Shown: positions 34,203-42,846 of the stretch, piece after piece
How positions within the stretch are numbered: the stretch's first letter is position 1
Layout of the letters: each line of letters starts with the position of its first letter
Assembly: GCA_031425275.1 (NCBI GenBank)
Contig: JANPJA010000145.1
Location: 1 to 64,000 of the forward strand
Direction of reading: 5' to 3'
Length of the DNA: 64,000 nucleotides
Origin: JAIVGV01 sp031425275
GTDB taxonomy: Bacteria; Acidobacteriota; Blastocatellia; Pyrinomonadales; Pyrinomonadaceae
The notes under the pieces: generated by a model
The model's database searches: none
What the model saw: the letters and a program-made list of their open reading frames with translations, nothing else
Told to the model about the DNA's origin: nothing
Program-made: the position numbers and the translations under genes

Positions 34203-35795
34203 ATGAAGCACAAGTACGACTGTATCGTCATCGGCGGCGGGCACAACGGGCTGGTCAACGCCGCGTACCTCGCGCGGGCGGGCAAGCGGGTGCTGGTGCT
34301 GGAACGCCGGCACGTCCTCGGCGGCGCGGCCGTGACCGAGGAAGTTTTCCCCGGCTTCAAGTACTCCGTCTGCTCCTACGTCGTCTCGCTGCTGCGCCCC
34401 GAAATTATCCGCGACCTCGATCTGCCGCGCCACGGGCTGGAAATTCTCCCGCTCGACGGCACGTTCACGCCGATGGCCGACGGCGACTATTTGTGGCGCA
34501 CGAACGACCACGCCAAGACGCGGCGCGAGATCGCGCGCCACTCGAAGCTCGACGCCGAAGCCTACGACGAGTACGGCCGCGCGATGGTCGAGATGGGCCG
34601 GTTCGTCAAGCCCATCCTCGGCATGACGCCGCCCGACCCCACCTCTCTGAGTCCGAAGGGGCTGATGGACTTGCTCTTCCTCGGCCGACGCTTCCAGCGG
34701 CTCCCCGACGAGGATAAGTACAATCAGGTTCAGTTGATGACGATGAGCGCGGTCGATTTCCTCGACCGCTGGTTCGAGACCGACGTGCTCAAGGCGACGA
34801 TGTCGGCCTCCGGCATCATCGGCACCTTCCTCGGCGTGCGCTCGCCCGGCACGGCCTACGTTCTGTTGCACCACTACATGGGCGAGATCGACGGCGCGTT
34901 CCGCTCGTGGGGCCTCGCGCGCGGCGGCACGGGCGCGATCTCGGAAGCCATCGCCGACGCCGCACGCGAGGCCGGCGCGGAGATTCGCACGCAAGCGGCG
35001 GTCGAGAAGATCGTTTTAAAGAACGGGCGCGCGCGCGGGGTCGTCCTTAAAAACGGCGACGAGATCGAGGCCGACGTGGTTTCGTCGAGCGTCGATCCGC
35101 GACTCACTTTCATGCGGATGGTCGGGCGCGAGCATCTGCCGGAAGAGTTCGCCGAAGACATCGAGCGCTACAAGTACCGCGGCTCGTCGGGCAAAGTGAA
35201 TCTCGCGCTCGACGCTCTGCCCGACTTCAAATGTTTGCCGGGGCCGGGGGCGCATTTGCGCGGCGCGATTTCTTTTTCGCCGAGCGTCGAGTACATGGAG
35301 CGCGCCTACGACGACGCGAAGTACGGGCAGTTCTCGCGCTGCCCCTACATCGACATGGTCATCCCCTCGTTGACCGACCCTTCGGTCGCGCCGCCGGGCA
35401 AGCACGTCGTCTCGTGCTTCGTGCAGTACGCGCCGTATCATTTGAAGGAAGGGACGTGGGACGAGCGGCGCGAAGAATTCGGCGACACCGTGGTCAACAC
35501 CATCGCCGAGCACGCGCCCAATTTCAAAGACATCATCCTCCACCGGCAGGTCTTAACGCCGCTCGACATCGAGCGCGAGTTCGGGCTGACCGAAGGCAAC
35601 ATCTTTCAGGGCGAGTTGTCGCTCGAACAACTTTTCTTCCTCCGCCCCGCGCCGGGCTGGGCACAGTACCGCACGCCGATCAAAAGCCTCTACATGTGCG
35701 GCTCGGCCACGCACCCCGGCGGCGGCATCATGGGCGCGCCCGGCATGAACGCGGCCGTCAAGATTCTGCAAGACTCGAAGCGGGGGAAGGCGTGA
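34203..35795 (+). CDS. phytoene-dehydrogenase-like FAD oxidoreductase (PYROXD2-like), copy 1
   Basis: The 530-residue protein starts at ATG 34203. The longer frame from 34077 reads through the divergent promoter region and is not protein-like. An N-terminal dinucleotide fold, I-V-I-G-G-G-H-N-G-L-V-N-A-A-Y-L-A-R-A-G, ends with the FAD-ribose Glu in L-V-L-E. The G-G-A-A-V-T-E-E motif and the C-terminal FAD signature L-Y-M-C-G-S-A-T-H-P-G-G-G-I-M-G follow. This branch resembles PYROXD2 rather than carotenoid desaturases, and its substrate is unknown. It diverges from the GcvT-like gene across 92 nt. A homologous copy follows at 35941. Confidence 0.85.
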   Translation: MKHKYDCIVIGGGHNGLVNAAYLARAGKRVLVLERRHVLGGAAVTEEVFPGFKYSVCSYVVSLLRPEIIRDLDLPRHGLEILPLDGTFTPMADGDYLWRTNDHAKTRREIARHSKLDAEAYDEYGRAMVEMGRFVKPILGMTPPDPTSLSPKGLMDLLFLGRRFQRLPDEDKYNQVQLMTMSAVDFLDRWFETDVLKATMSASGIIGTFLGVRSPGTAYVLLHHYMGEIDGAFRSWGLARGGTGAISEAIADAAREAGAEIRTQAAVEKIVLKNGRARGVVLKNGDEIEADVVSSSVDPRLTFMRMVGREHLPEEFAEDIERYKYRGSSGKVNLALDALPDFKCLPGPGAHLRGAISFSPSVEYMERAYDDAKYGQFSRCPYIDMVIPSLTDPSVAPPGKHVVSCFVQYAPYHLKEGTWDERREEFGDTVVNTIAEHAPNFKDIILHRQVLTPLDIEREFGLTEGNIFQGELSLEQLFFLRPAPGWAQYRTPIKSLYMCGSATHPGGGIMGAPGMNAAVKILQDSKRGKA

Positions 35796-35800
35796 GGAGT

Positions 35801-35934
35801 GTCAGTGGTCAGTAGTCAGTCGTCAGTTGTTCGTGCTTGATGAACTCGCCGCGCACTTTGGAACGCGCAAATCACAGAACGACAAAACAACTGACCACGG
35901 ACAACTGACCACGGACAACCGATGACCACTGACA
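35801..35934. repeat. mirrored heptamer element, GTCAGTT family
   Basis: GTCAGTGGTCAGTAGTCAGT units (35801-35828) and inverse ACAACTGACCACGGACAACT units (35887-35934) bracket a unique centre. It fills the 145-nt gap between the two flavoprotein genes. Confidence 0.85.
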
Positions 35935-35940
35935 ATTTAA

Positions 35941-37551
35941 GTGTCAACTAAAGCACAAGACAGGGTCGTCATCATCGGGGCGGGCCACAACGGGCTGGTC
36001 GCCGCGTGCTATCTGGCGAAGGCGGGCGTGAAAGCGCTCGTCCTGGAAGGGCGCGCGGCGGCGGGCGGCGCGGCCGTGACGGAAGAGTTTCACCCCGGCT
36101 TCCGCTGCTCGACGCTCGCGCACTCGGCGGGGCCGTTCCTGCCGCACGTCGCGCGCGATCTGCAACTCGAACGCCACGGGCTGAAGTTCATCCGCCCCGA
36201 AGTGCAAGTCTTCGCCCCCGCGCTCGACGGCCGCTCGTTGACCATCTACGAGGACGCCGCGCGCACGGCCCGCGAGTTGGAAAGTCTGTCGGAGCGAGAC
36301 GCGCGCAGCTACCCGAAATTTTGCGCGAGCTTCGCCGCGATAGGCCGCGTGCTCGCGCCGCTCGTGGCGGCGACGCCGCCGGCCATCGACAAACCGAGCG
36401 CGAACGAGTTGTGGCAGCTCGGCAAGTTCGGCAAAAGTTTTCGCGGCCTCGACCGGCGAGACGCTTACCGACTGCTGCGTTGGGGGCCGATGGCCGTCGC
36501 GGACTTGGCGGCCGAGTGGTTCGAGACCGAACTGCTGCGCGCGGTCGTCGCGGCGCGCGGTATTCACGGCGCGTTCGCGGGGCCGTGGTCGGCGGGGACG
36601 AGTTTGGGGCTGCTCCTGCAATCGGCCTTCGGCGGGAGTCCTATCGCCCCGGCCGCTTTCCCGCGCGGCGGGATGGGCGCGTTGACCGATGCGCTCGCCG
36701 CGTCGGCGCGCGAGGCGGGCGCGGAGATTCGCACGCGGGCGCGCGTCGAGCGCGTGTTAATCAAAGACGGCCGCGCCGTCGGAGTCGTGCTCGAAGGCGG
36801 CGAGGAGATCGCGGCGCGCGCCGTCGTCTCGAACGCCGACCCGCGCACGACCTTCCTGCGGCTCGTCGATCCGGTCGAACTCGAACCCGACTTCCGCGAA
36901 AAGATTCGCGCCTACCGCTCGAAGGGCGCGGCGGCCAAAATTAACCTCGCGCTCGACGCCTTGCCGCGCTTCGGTGCGCTCGAAGGCGCGGGCGCGGACG
37001 ACGCGGGCGCGAAACTCCGGGGCCGCGTCCACGTCGGGCCTGACATCGACTATCTTGAGCGCGCCTACGACGCCGCCAAGTACGGCGACTTCTCGCCCGC
37101 GCCTTACCTCGATATCACCGTCCCGACGCTCACCGATCCGTCGCTCGCGCCCGAAGGCCGTCACGTCCTGTCAATTTACGCGCAGTTCGCGCCCTACGAG
37201 TTGAAGGCGGGCGACTGGCCGTCGCGGCGCGAGGAGTTCGCGGACGCCGTGGTCGAGACGCTCGCGGCCTACGCGCCCGGCGTCGCCGACTCGATCGTCG
37301 CGCGGCAGATCATCACGCCCGCCGATCTCGAACGCGACTACGGCCTCGCCGGCGGCCACTCGCTCCACGGCGAGATGTCGCTCGATCAGTTCTACACCTT
37401 CCGCCCCGTCATCGGCTGGGCGCAGTACCGCACGCCCGTCGCCGCCCTCTACCTCTGCGGCGCGGGCACGCACCCCGGCGGCGGCGTCACCGGCGCGCCC
37501 GGCGCGAACGCCAGCCGCGAAATTCTCAAAGACCTGAAAAAGCGTCAGTAG
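35941..37551 (+). CDS. phytoene-dehydrogenase-like FAD oxidoreductase (PYROXD2-like), copy 2
   Basis: The 536-residue protein begins at GTG 35941, 7 nt after the end of the repeat. Its motifs match copy 1: V-I-I-G-A-G-H-N-G-L-V-A-A-C-Y-L-A-K-A-G, G-G-A-A-V-T-E-E-F, and L-Y-L-C-G-A-G-T-H-P-G-G-G-V-T-G-A-P-G. Overall similarity is high but clearly diverged, for instance an extra G-A-D-D-A-G-A insertion near 345. The tandem pair may form a heterodimer or act on successive intermediates. The last codons and TAG stop (C-G-T-C-A-G-T-A-G) are the first bases of the next GTCAGTT element, which suggests that the element replaced the original end. Confidence 0.85.
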   Translation: MSTKAQDRVVIIGAGHNGLVAACYLAKAGVKALVLEGRAAAGGAAVTEEFHPGFRCSTLAHSAGPFLPHVARDLQLERHGLKFIRPEVQVFAPALDGRSLTIYEDAARTARELESLSERDARSYPKFCASFAAIGRVLAPLVAATPPAIDKPSANELWQLGKFGKSFRGLDRRDAYRLLRWGPMAVADLAAEWFETELLRAVVAARGIHGAFAGPWSAGTSLGLLLQSAFGGSPIAPAAFPRGGMGALTDALAASAREAGAEIRTRARVERVLIKDGRAVGVVLEGGEEIAARAVVSNADPRTTFLRLVDPVELEPDFREKIRAYRSKGAAAKINLALDALPRFGALEGAGADDAGAKLRGRVHVGPDIDYLERAYDAAKYGDFSPAPYLDITVPTLTDPSLAPEGRHVLSIYAQFAPYELKAGDWPSRREEFADAVVETLAAYAPGVADSIVARQIITPADLERDYGLAGGHSLHGEMSLDQFYTFRPVIGWAQYRTPVAALYLCGAGTHPGGGVTGAPGANASREILKDLKKRQ

Positions 37552-37660
37552 TCAGTTGTCCGTGGTCAGTTGTTCTCGTGATTCGGCTCTCGCGTCTCAT
37601 GGAACGCGGCGAGTTTGCGAAGCACGTGCAACTGACCACGGACGACTGACCACTGACACT
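37543..37660. repeat. mirrored heptamer element, GTCAGTT family, supplying a stop codon
   Basis: The left arm GCGTCAGTAGTCAGTTGTCC is identical to that at 17293 and contains the TAG stop of the preceding gene. The right arm is CAACTGACCACGGACGACTG (37628-37655). It lies between convergent genes, so it may double as a terminator. Confidence 0.85.
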
Positions 37661-37667
37661 TCTTCCC

Positions 37668-38084
37668 TTAGCTCTCCTTCGCCCAGACGCGCGGCTCCTG
37701 TTGGTGCCCGCCGCCGGCCCACGGGGCGTCCGAGAAGCGCGGGCGGCGGCGGATGCGGCTGAAGACGTAGAGGTTGATGAAGTGCATCGTGCCGAGCACG
37801 ACGAGCACCATGCCGACCTTCCACGACAGCGCCTCGATGCCTTCGCGCAAGCTCAGCACGTCGTAGCCGATCCGCAGGGCGAGGCTGACGTAGCCGAAGT
37901 TGATGAGGTAGAAGCCGACGACGAGCAGGTGGTTGACCGAGTCGGCCAAAGATTCGTTCCCGCTGAACACATCGACGAGAAAGACGCGGCCGTTCTTGAA
38001 CAGCGTGTGCGCGACCCAGACGGTCAGCGCGACGCTGATGCAGAGGTAGGCGACGTAGGTGAAAACGATCATCTGGTTGTTCAT
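37668..38084 (-). CDS. small integral membrane protein, function unknown
   Basis: A 138-residue protein with three or four predicted membrane helices (about 6-26, 52-72, 75-90 and 95-115) and a short basic, Pro-rich cytoplasmic tail. ATG 38084 is chosen because a strong AAGGAGG lies just upstream. I recognise no domain. It is convergent with the second flavoprotein gene and divergent from the ABA4-like gene. The ~400-nt region upstream contains only the hairpin at 38262-38336 and no supported ORF. Confidence 0.7.
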   Translation of the reverse strand: MNNQMIVFTYVAYLCISVALTVWVAHTLFKNGRVFLVDVFSGNESLADSVNHLLVVGFYLINFGYVSLALRIGYDVLSLREGIEALSWKVGMVLVVLGTMHFINLYVFSRIRRRPRFSDAPWAGGGHQQEPRVWAKES

Positions 38085-38261
38085 GGTGGAGAGCCTCCTT
38101 AAGCGGTCTGGCAAAGTTCGCGGCGTCTCGCGCCCCGCAAACTATCGCGCGCCGGCGTCCGCCGCCCTCACACGTAACAAAGCGCGTGCCGCGCGCGGCG
38201 GCGGACGAGCTTCGCCGCCTCCATAGTCGGCGTGATAAAACCCCGCCGCGTCGCGAAAAGT

Positions 38262-38336
38262 TTGTAGGGGCAGGGCTTGTCCCTGCCCGTTCATACATCA
38301 GCACGCACCGGGCAGGGACAAGCCCTGCCCCTACAA
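38262..38336. repeat. large perfect hairpin, GTAGGGGCAGGG family
   Basis: Arms TTGTAGGGGCAGGGCTTG and onward (about 28 bp each) pair perfectly around a 19-nt loop. The arms themselves contain the shorter palindrome GGGCAGGGACAAGCCCTGCCC. It lies in the 407-nt intergenic region between divergent membrane-protein genes. Only one copy is in the window. Confidence 0.85.
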
Positions 38337-38491
38337 TTGTGCAGTTCGCCCTGCGCCTTCGACCGCGCGCCGCTGGCAACCTGCCGACGCGCGCGGCAGT
38401 TCTTGGCAACTTGCGAAGCGCGCCGCCCGTTATTAACTTCTGTGGCCGCGTCGAACTGTTCCCGTCTCCCTTGCCCGAAGGAGTAAAAGCC

Positions 38492-38932
38492 ATGTCCCCC
38501 GAAACCATCTTCTCCGCGTGTGGCACGCTCGTTTTGCCCGGCTGGCTGCTGCTCGTTTTTCTGCCGCGCTGGAAGTGGTCGGCCCGCGTCATCTCGGCCG
38601 TCATCATCCCGCTCGTGATCGCGGTCGTCTACGTCTATCTCGTCGCCGCGCACTTCGGCCAGACGGAGGGCGGCTTCGGCTCGCTCGCCGACGTGTCGCG
38701 GCTCTTCCAGAACCCGCACGCGCTGCTCGCCGGGTGGATTCACTACCTCGCCTTCGATCTCTTCGTCGGCGCGTGGGAGGTGCGCGACGCGCAGCGGGTC
38801 GGCCTCCACCACCTGCTCGTCGTGCCGTGTCTGGTGCTCACGTTTCTGCTCGGCCCGGCGGGGCTGCTGCTCTACTTCCTGTTGCGTTGGGCCTTGCGGC
38901 GCGAGTTCTTCGTCGGGGGTGAACGGGCGTGA
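38492..38932 (+). CDS. ABA4-like membrane protein (DUF4281)
   Basis: A 146-residue protein with four helices and the family pattern: an early L-P-G-W-L-L-L, then L-A-G-W-I-H-Y-L-A-F-D-L-F-V-G-A-W-E, then H-H-L-L-V-V-P-C-L-V-L-T-F-L-L-G-P-A-G-L-L. The plant member ABA4 is needed for neoxanthin synthesis. Bacterial relatives are mostly uncharacterised. GAAGGAGT ahead of ATG 38492 fixes the start. It overlaps the next gene by 4 nt, so the two are translationally coupled. Confidence 0.85.
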   Translation: MSPETIFSACGTLVLPGWLLLVFLPRWKWSARVISAVIIPLVIAVVYVYLVAAHFGQTEGGFGSLADVSRLFQNPHALLAGWIHYLAFDLFVGAWEVRDAQRVGLHHLLVVPCLVLTFLLGPAGLLLYFLLRWALRREFFVGGERA

Positions 38933-39738
38933 GACGGCTCCGCGAGTTTTTCCGGGAGCTGCACCGGCGCAACCCCGTCCTCTCCGCGATGGCTTGGGCG
39001 AACGTCGCGCTGCTCGCCGCCGCAGCTCTAGCCGCCCCGTTCGACTCGCGCACGGTGACGGGCCTCAACCCGTGGATCAAGCCGATGAAGTTCGCGGCTT
39101 CCGTCGCGACTTTCACCTTCACGATGGCGTGGCTGCTCGAATACGTGAAGCACTACCGACGGGCGGTGCGCGCCATCTCGTGGGGCGTCACCATCGTCTT
39201 CGCTCTGGAGCAGGCGAGCGTCTTCCTACAGGCCGCGCGCGGGACGACCTCGCACTTCAACGTCCGCGATCCGTTCGACGCGGCGGTGTTCGCCCTGATG
39301 GGCGTCATGATCGTAGTCAACACGGCGCTCGTCCTCGTCGCGCTCTTCCTCTTCTTCCGACGCACCGAACCGCTCGCGCCCGCGTACCTGTGGGGCATCC
39401 GGCTCGGCCTACTGCTCTTCGTCGCGGCGGGCCTCGAAGGTTTCGCGATGACCTCGAACATGGGGCACACGGTCGGCGCACCCGACGGCGGGCCGGGGCT
39501 GCCCGGCCTCGGCTGGTCAACCCGCGCCGGCGACCTGCGCGTCGCGCACTCTCTGGGGCTTCACGCCTTGCAAGTCCTGCCGCTCGTCGGCCACGCGCTC
39601 TCGCGGCGACCCGGCCACGGGGGTCGTCACCGCGCCACAGCGTATCTCTGGGTCTTCGCCGCCCTCTACGCCGCCGCCTTCACGCTCCTCTTCTGGCAGG
39701 CGTCGCTCGGCCGACCCCTGCTCGCGTTTGGGGATTAG
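38929..39738 (+). CDS. multi-pass membrane protein, function unknown
   Basis: The 269-residue protein has seven or so predicted helices and starts at GTG 38929, inside the GTGA overlap with the ABA4-like stop. Conserved-looking elements are L-N-P-W-I-K-P-M-K-F-A near residue 45, E-Q-A-S-V-F-L-Q-A-A-R-G-T-T-S-H-F-N near 100, and D-L-R-V-A-H-S-L-G-L-H-A-L-Q near 205. The paired His in the last motif could bind heme or metal, but this is speculation. Coupling to the ABA4-like gene suggests a common membrane function. Confidence 0.7.
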   Translation: MRRLREFFRELHRRNPVLSAMAWANVALLAAAALAAPFDSRTVTGLNPWIKPMKFAASVATFTFTMAWLLEYVKHYRRAVRAISWGVTIVFALEQASVFLQAARGTTSHFNVRDPFDAAVFALMGVMIVVNTALVLVALFLFFRRTEPLAPAYLWGIRLGLLLFVAAGLEGFAMTSNMGHTVGAPDGGPGLPGLGWSTRAGDLRVAHSLGLHALQVLPLVGHALSRRPGHGGRHRATAYLWVFAALYAAAFTLLFWQASLGRPLLAFGD

Positions 39739-39749
39739 ATTTTCAAGAC

Positions 39750-39861
39750 TCACCGCCGCAGACGCAGAGATCGCGCAGAGGGCCGCCGAGAAAACATTCA
39801 AGGCGACCGACGTTCAACTCTCCGCGCATCCTCTGCGACTTCTCTGCGTCTCTGCGGTGAA
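39750..39861. repeat. mirrored GCAGAG-type element
   Basis: CACCGCCGCAGACGCAGAGA at the left is mirrored by TCTCTGCGTCTCTGCGGTGA at the right (39841-39860), with a weaker interior. It lies between the membrane-protein pair and cstA. The same type occurs at 58306-58394. Confidence 0.8.
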
Positions 39862-39993
39862 CCCCAACGCACCTGACATACGGCTGGAAATAAACTCGGG
39901 CACTTCCCCGCCCGCGCCGCGCGAACTATAATCCCCGCGCGGTTCCGGTTCCACGCTCCACATCAAACTAGTTCGGACGGAGGCTCAAAACAG

Positions 39994-41688
39994 GTGAGTC
40001 TGACTCTGCTCGCTATCGGCTTCCTGCTCATGCTCGCCGCCAGCTACTGGCTCTACGGCGGGTGGGTCACGCGGCAGTTCGCGCTCGACGATTCGCGCAC
40101 CACACCCGCCAACGAGGTGAACGACGGCGTGGACTTCGTCCCCACCCGCCCCTTTTATCTCTTCGGACAGCACTTCTCGGCCATCGCCGCCGCCGGCCCC
40201 ATCGCCGGGCCGATCCTCGCCGCTCAGGCCTTCGGGTGGCTCCCGTGCCTGTTGTGGATCGGCCTCGGCGTCGTGCTGATCGGAGCCGTCCATGATTTCA
40301 CGAGTCTCGCCGCCTCGGTGCGACACGGCGCGCGCTCCGTCGCGGAGATCACGCGCGAGCATCTGGGCAACCGGGCGGGGATGGCGATGATGGGTTTCAT
40401 CTGGATCGCCCTCGTCTATGTCATCGTCGCCTTCGCCGACATCACGGCCGGCACGTTCGTCTCCGGGACGGAAGAGCTGCAAGGCGCTTCGGGCTTTAAC
40501 GCGGGCGGCGCGGTCGCGGCGGCGAGCGTGATGTACCTGATGCTCTCGCTCGTCCTCGGACTCGTGCAGAAGTATCTCAACCCGCCGCTCTGGCTCGTCA
40601 CCGCGCTCTTCGTCCCCGCGGCCTTCGCGCTGTCGTGGGCGGGGACGAAAGTCTCGACCGCGCTCGTGCTGGATCACAAGACGTGGGGCGTGTGCATCCT
40701 CGTCTATTGCTGCGTCGCGTCGGTCGTGCCGGTGTGGGCGCTGCTGCAACCGCGCGGATACTTGGGCGGCTTCATCCTGTACGCCGCGCTCGCGCTCGGC
40801 GTGTACGGCGTGCTCGTCGGCGGACTCTCCGGCGCGTACACCATCCAACAGCCGGCCTTTAAGGGCTGGGAGGTCGGCGGGATGACGGGGACGCTCTTCC
40901 CCTTCCTCTTCGTCACCATCGCGTGCGGGGCGTGCTCCGGCTTCCACGGGTTGGTGTGTTCGGGGACGACCTCGAAGCAGGTTGACCGCGAGTCGCACAT
41001 CAAGCCGGTGGGCTACGGCGCGATGCTCGCCGAAGGCTTCGTCGCGCTGATCGCGCTCGTCACCATCATGATCCTCGCGCCGGGCGCGGAGAAAGGTCTG
41101 ACGCCGGGGAAGATTTACGGCAACGGCATCGGCCGCTTCCTGACCCTCATCGTCGGCGAGCAGCACCTCGCCTTCGCCATCACCTTCGGCGCGATGGCCT
41201 TCTCCACCTTCGTCTTCGACACGCTCGACGTGTGCACCCGACTCGGCCGCTACATCGTGCAGGAGTTGTTCGGCTGGCGCGGCCGAGTGGGCGCGGTCGC
41301 GGGGACGCTGTTGACCGTGGCCCTGCCCGTCTATTTCATCGTCTTCTCGCGGCCCGGCATGTGGACCGACTTCTGGACGCTGTTCGGCGCGTCGAACCAA
41401 CTGCTCGCGGCCCTGACCCTCTTAGCCATCACGGTCTGGCTCCACGGCGCGCGACGCCGCATCGGCTTCACGCTCGTCCCGATGCTCTTCGTCCTCACCA
41501 TCACGCTCTGGGCCTTGGTCAAACTCGTCGTCGGGAATTTGCGCGCCACCTCCGGCTTCGACGTGAAGCTGATCAACGCCGCGGCGGCCGCCGCCCTCGT
41601 CGCCCTCGCCCTCTACGTCGCCGCCACCGCCCTCTTGAAACTGCGGCGCGAGCGCGGGCAACGCACGCTGGCTGCGGAGGGCGTGTAA
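39994..41688 (+). CDS. cstA: carbon starvation protein A, peptide/pyruvate transporter
   Basis: The 564-residue protein has about 15 membrane helices. The CstA hallmark G-Q-H-F-S-A-I-A-A-A-G-P-I-A-G-P-I-L-A lies at about 58-76. A-C-G-A-C-S-G-F-H-G-L-V-C-S-G-T-T-S-K-Q follows, as does F-D-T-L-D-V-C-T-R-L-G-R-Y. The length matches the short (about 550-residue) bacterial forms rather than the 700-residue E. coli protein. The family imports peptides and pyruvate under carbon limitation. GTG 39994 follows GGAGG at about 39978. No LytS/LytT-type regulator or kdgX-like small gene is adjacent. A strong terminator follows at 41794. Confidence 0.92.
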   Translation: MSLTLLAIGFLLMLAASYWLYGGWVTRQFALDDSRTTPANEVNDGVDFVPTRPFYLFGQHFSAIAAAGPIAGPILAAQAFGWLPCLLWIGLGVVLIGAVHDFTSLAASVRHGARSVAEITREHLGNRAGMAMMGFIWIALVYVIVAFADITAGTFVSGTEELQGASGFNAGGAVAAASVMYLMLSLVLGLVQKYLNPPLWLVTALFVPAAFALSWAGTKVSTALVLDHKTWGVCILVYCCVASVVPVWALLQPRGYLGGFILYAALALGVYGVLVGGLSGAYTIQQPAFKGWEVGGMTGTLFPFLFVTIACGACSGFHGLVCSGTTSKQVDRESHIKPVGYGAMLAEGFVALIALVTIMILAPGAEKGLTPGKIYGNGIGRFLTLIVGEQHLAFAITFGAMAFSTFVFDTLDVCTRLGRYIVQELFGWRGRVGAVAGTLLTVALPVYFIVFSRPGMWTDFWTLFGASNQLLAALTLLAITVWLHGARRRIGFTLVPMLFVLTITLWALVKLVVGNLRATSGFDVKLINAAAAAALVALALYVAATALLKLRRERGQRTLAAEGV

Positions 41689-41793
41689 TCAACCGCCGCG
41701 CGGGGCGCAGACATTAAGCCGGGGGCGTCGCACAAACGACCTTCGGCTGAGCGGTTACTCGATGCAACTTCGGTCGCCGCGAACTCCATTTGA

Positions 41794-41825
41794 AATAGCC
41801 GCGCCAAAAACGGCGCGGCTATTTT
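41794..41825 (+). terminator. intrinsic terminator after cstA
   Basis: A perfect 12-bp stem (AATAGCCGCGCC / GGCGCGGCTATT) with an AAAAAC loop and following TTT. It isolates the TerY-P-like island downstream. Confidence 0.88.
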
Positions 41826-41870
41826 CGTGTCCCGCAGTTTCGGCGGGGTGAACGGCGGCGCGACTTGTTC

Positions 41871-41876
41871 TACAAT
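41871..41876 (+). promoter_or_regulatory. candidate -10 box of the signalling island
   Basis: TACAAT at 41871-41876 stands out in GC-rich DNA 24 nt before the first gene of the island. No convincing -35 hexamer is present (GTGAAC at 41848 is the best), so an activator or alternative sigma factor may be needed. Confidence 0.35.
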
Positions 41877-41899
41877 CCAGACTTTAAGTGCCCGCACCC

Positions 41900-42703
41900 A
41901 TGAACGATTTGCCGCGCCACACGCTCACGCGAATCATCGCCGAACGCGGTCGCGAGATTTGCGCCGCGCCGAAGCGCGTCGAAGCCCTGCTGCGCGATTT
42001 GTGCGGCGCGCACCGGCGCGAGATCAACATCATCGCCGGCGCGCTGGAGGAGCGCGTCGCGGCGGATTTGATCGCGGCCGGCAAGTCCGTGCCCCGCGAC
42101 CTCTTGCTCGCGCGGCTCGCGGCGCGATTGCGCGACAACCTCGCCTACACGCCGGAGGCCGCGCGCTGGGGCGTCGAGACGTGGGCGGTCGCGCTCGGAA
42201 TCCTGTCCGAAGCGGAACTCAAAGAACGCGCGCCGGAGACGGCGACGGACTCCGCCCGCCGTCCGTCACCGCCGCCGACCGGCGACGCGAACCCGCCGGC
42301 GACGAAACAATCTCAAGCCGCCCCACCGCCACAGCCGCAACGCGGCCCGACCTACGCGCCGCCGCCGCCGCCCTCGCGGCCGTCAACGACGAATCAGCCG
42401 CCGAACCGCCCGCCGCCTGCCGTCGCCCCGTCCGCCTCGCGCCGGACGCCGCCGCCGCCACCCATTGTTGTCTCCGCGCCGCCCGCGCGGCGCAGGCGCG
42501 TCCCGCCTCCTGTGATTCAGCCGCCGGCCGCCTCAACTCAGCCGCAGGATCGTCGCGGCGTGACGCTGCGCGGCTGCTTCATCACCGTCGTGCTGCTCTT
42601 CGTGCTCATCGTCGCGGCGGTCTTCGTCATCCCGGCGGTCATCGCCGTGTTGCAGGAGGAGCAGGCGCGGCCGAGCATCAACGAGCCGCGCATCAGAAGA
42701 TGA
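41900..42703 (+). CDS. membrane-tethered protein with island-specific N-terminal domain
   Basis: The 267-residue protein starts at ATG 41900, matching the start of its paralogue at 44896 (both begin M-N-x-L-P-R). Residues 1-105 form a helical domain with I-I-A-E-R-G-R-E-I, then A-H-R-R-E-I-N-I-I-A-G-A-L-E-E-R, and L-L-A-R-L-A-A-R-L-R. A ~120-residue Pro/Ala/Thr-rich linker and one C-terminal membrane helix (about 228-252) follow. The shared N-terminal domain also heads the beta-helix protein and probably docks both to a common partner. I do not know a name for it. By analogy with effector-associated domains, it may recruit an effector to the membrane. Confidence 0.7.
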   Translation: MNDLPRHTLTRIIAERGREICAAPKRVEALLRDLCGAHRREINIIAGALEERVAADLIAAGKSVPRDLLLARLAARLRDNLAYTPEAARWGVETWAVALGILSEAELKERAPETATDSARRPSPPPTGDANPPATKQSQAAPPPQPQRGPTYAPPPPPSRPSTTNQPPNRPPPAVAPSASRRTPPPPPIVVSAPPARRRRVPPPVIQPPAASTQPQDRRGVTLRGCFITVVLLFVLIVAAVFVIPAVIAVLQEEQARPSINEPRIRR

Positions 42704-42846
42704 GATCGGCCGCCGCGCGAGGGGCCGAAGCCGCCCCGCGATGAGGTCTTCCCGCCCCCACATCGTCGCGGTTTCTACATTTCATCCCGCTGGTGTATCG
42801 TTGCCTGCAAACACAATCAACTCGGTTTGAGGGGGACAATTCGATT

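Noticed and set aside
34203..37551. The two flavoproteins as carotenoid desaturases (crtI)
   Set aside because: No phytoene synthase or other crt gene in the window. Motifs fit the PYROXD2-like branch better, and neighbours suggest amine metabolism.
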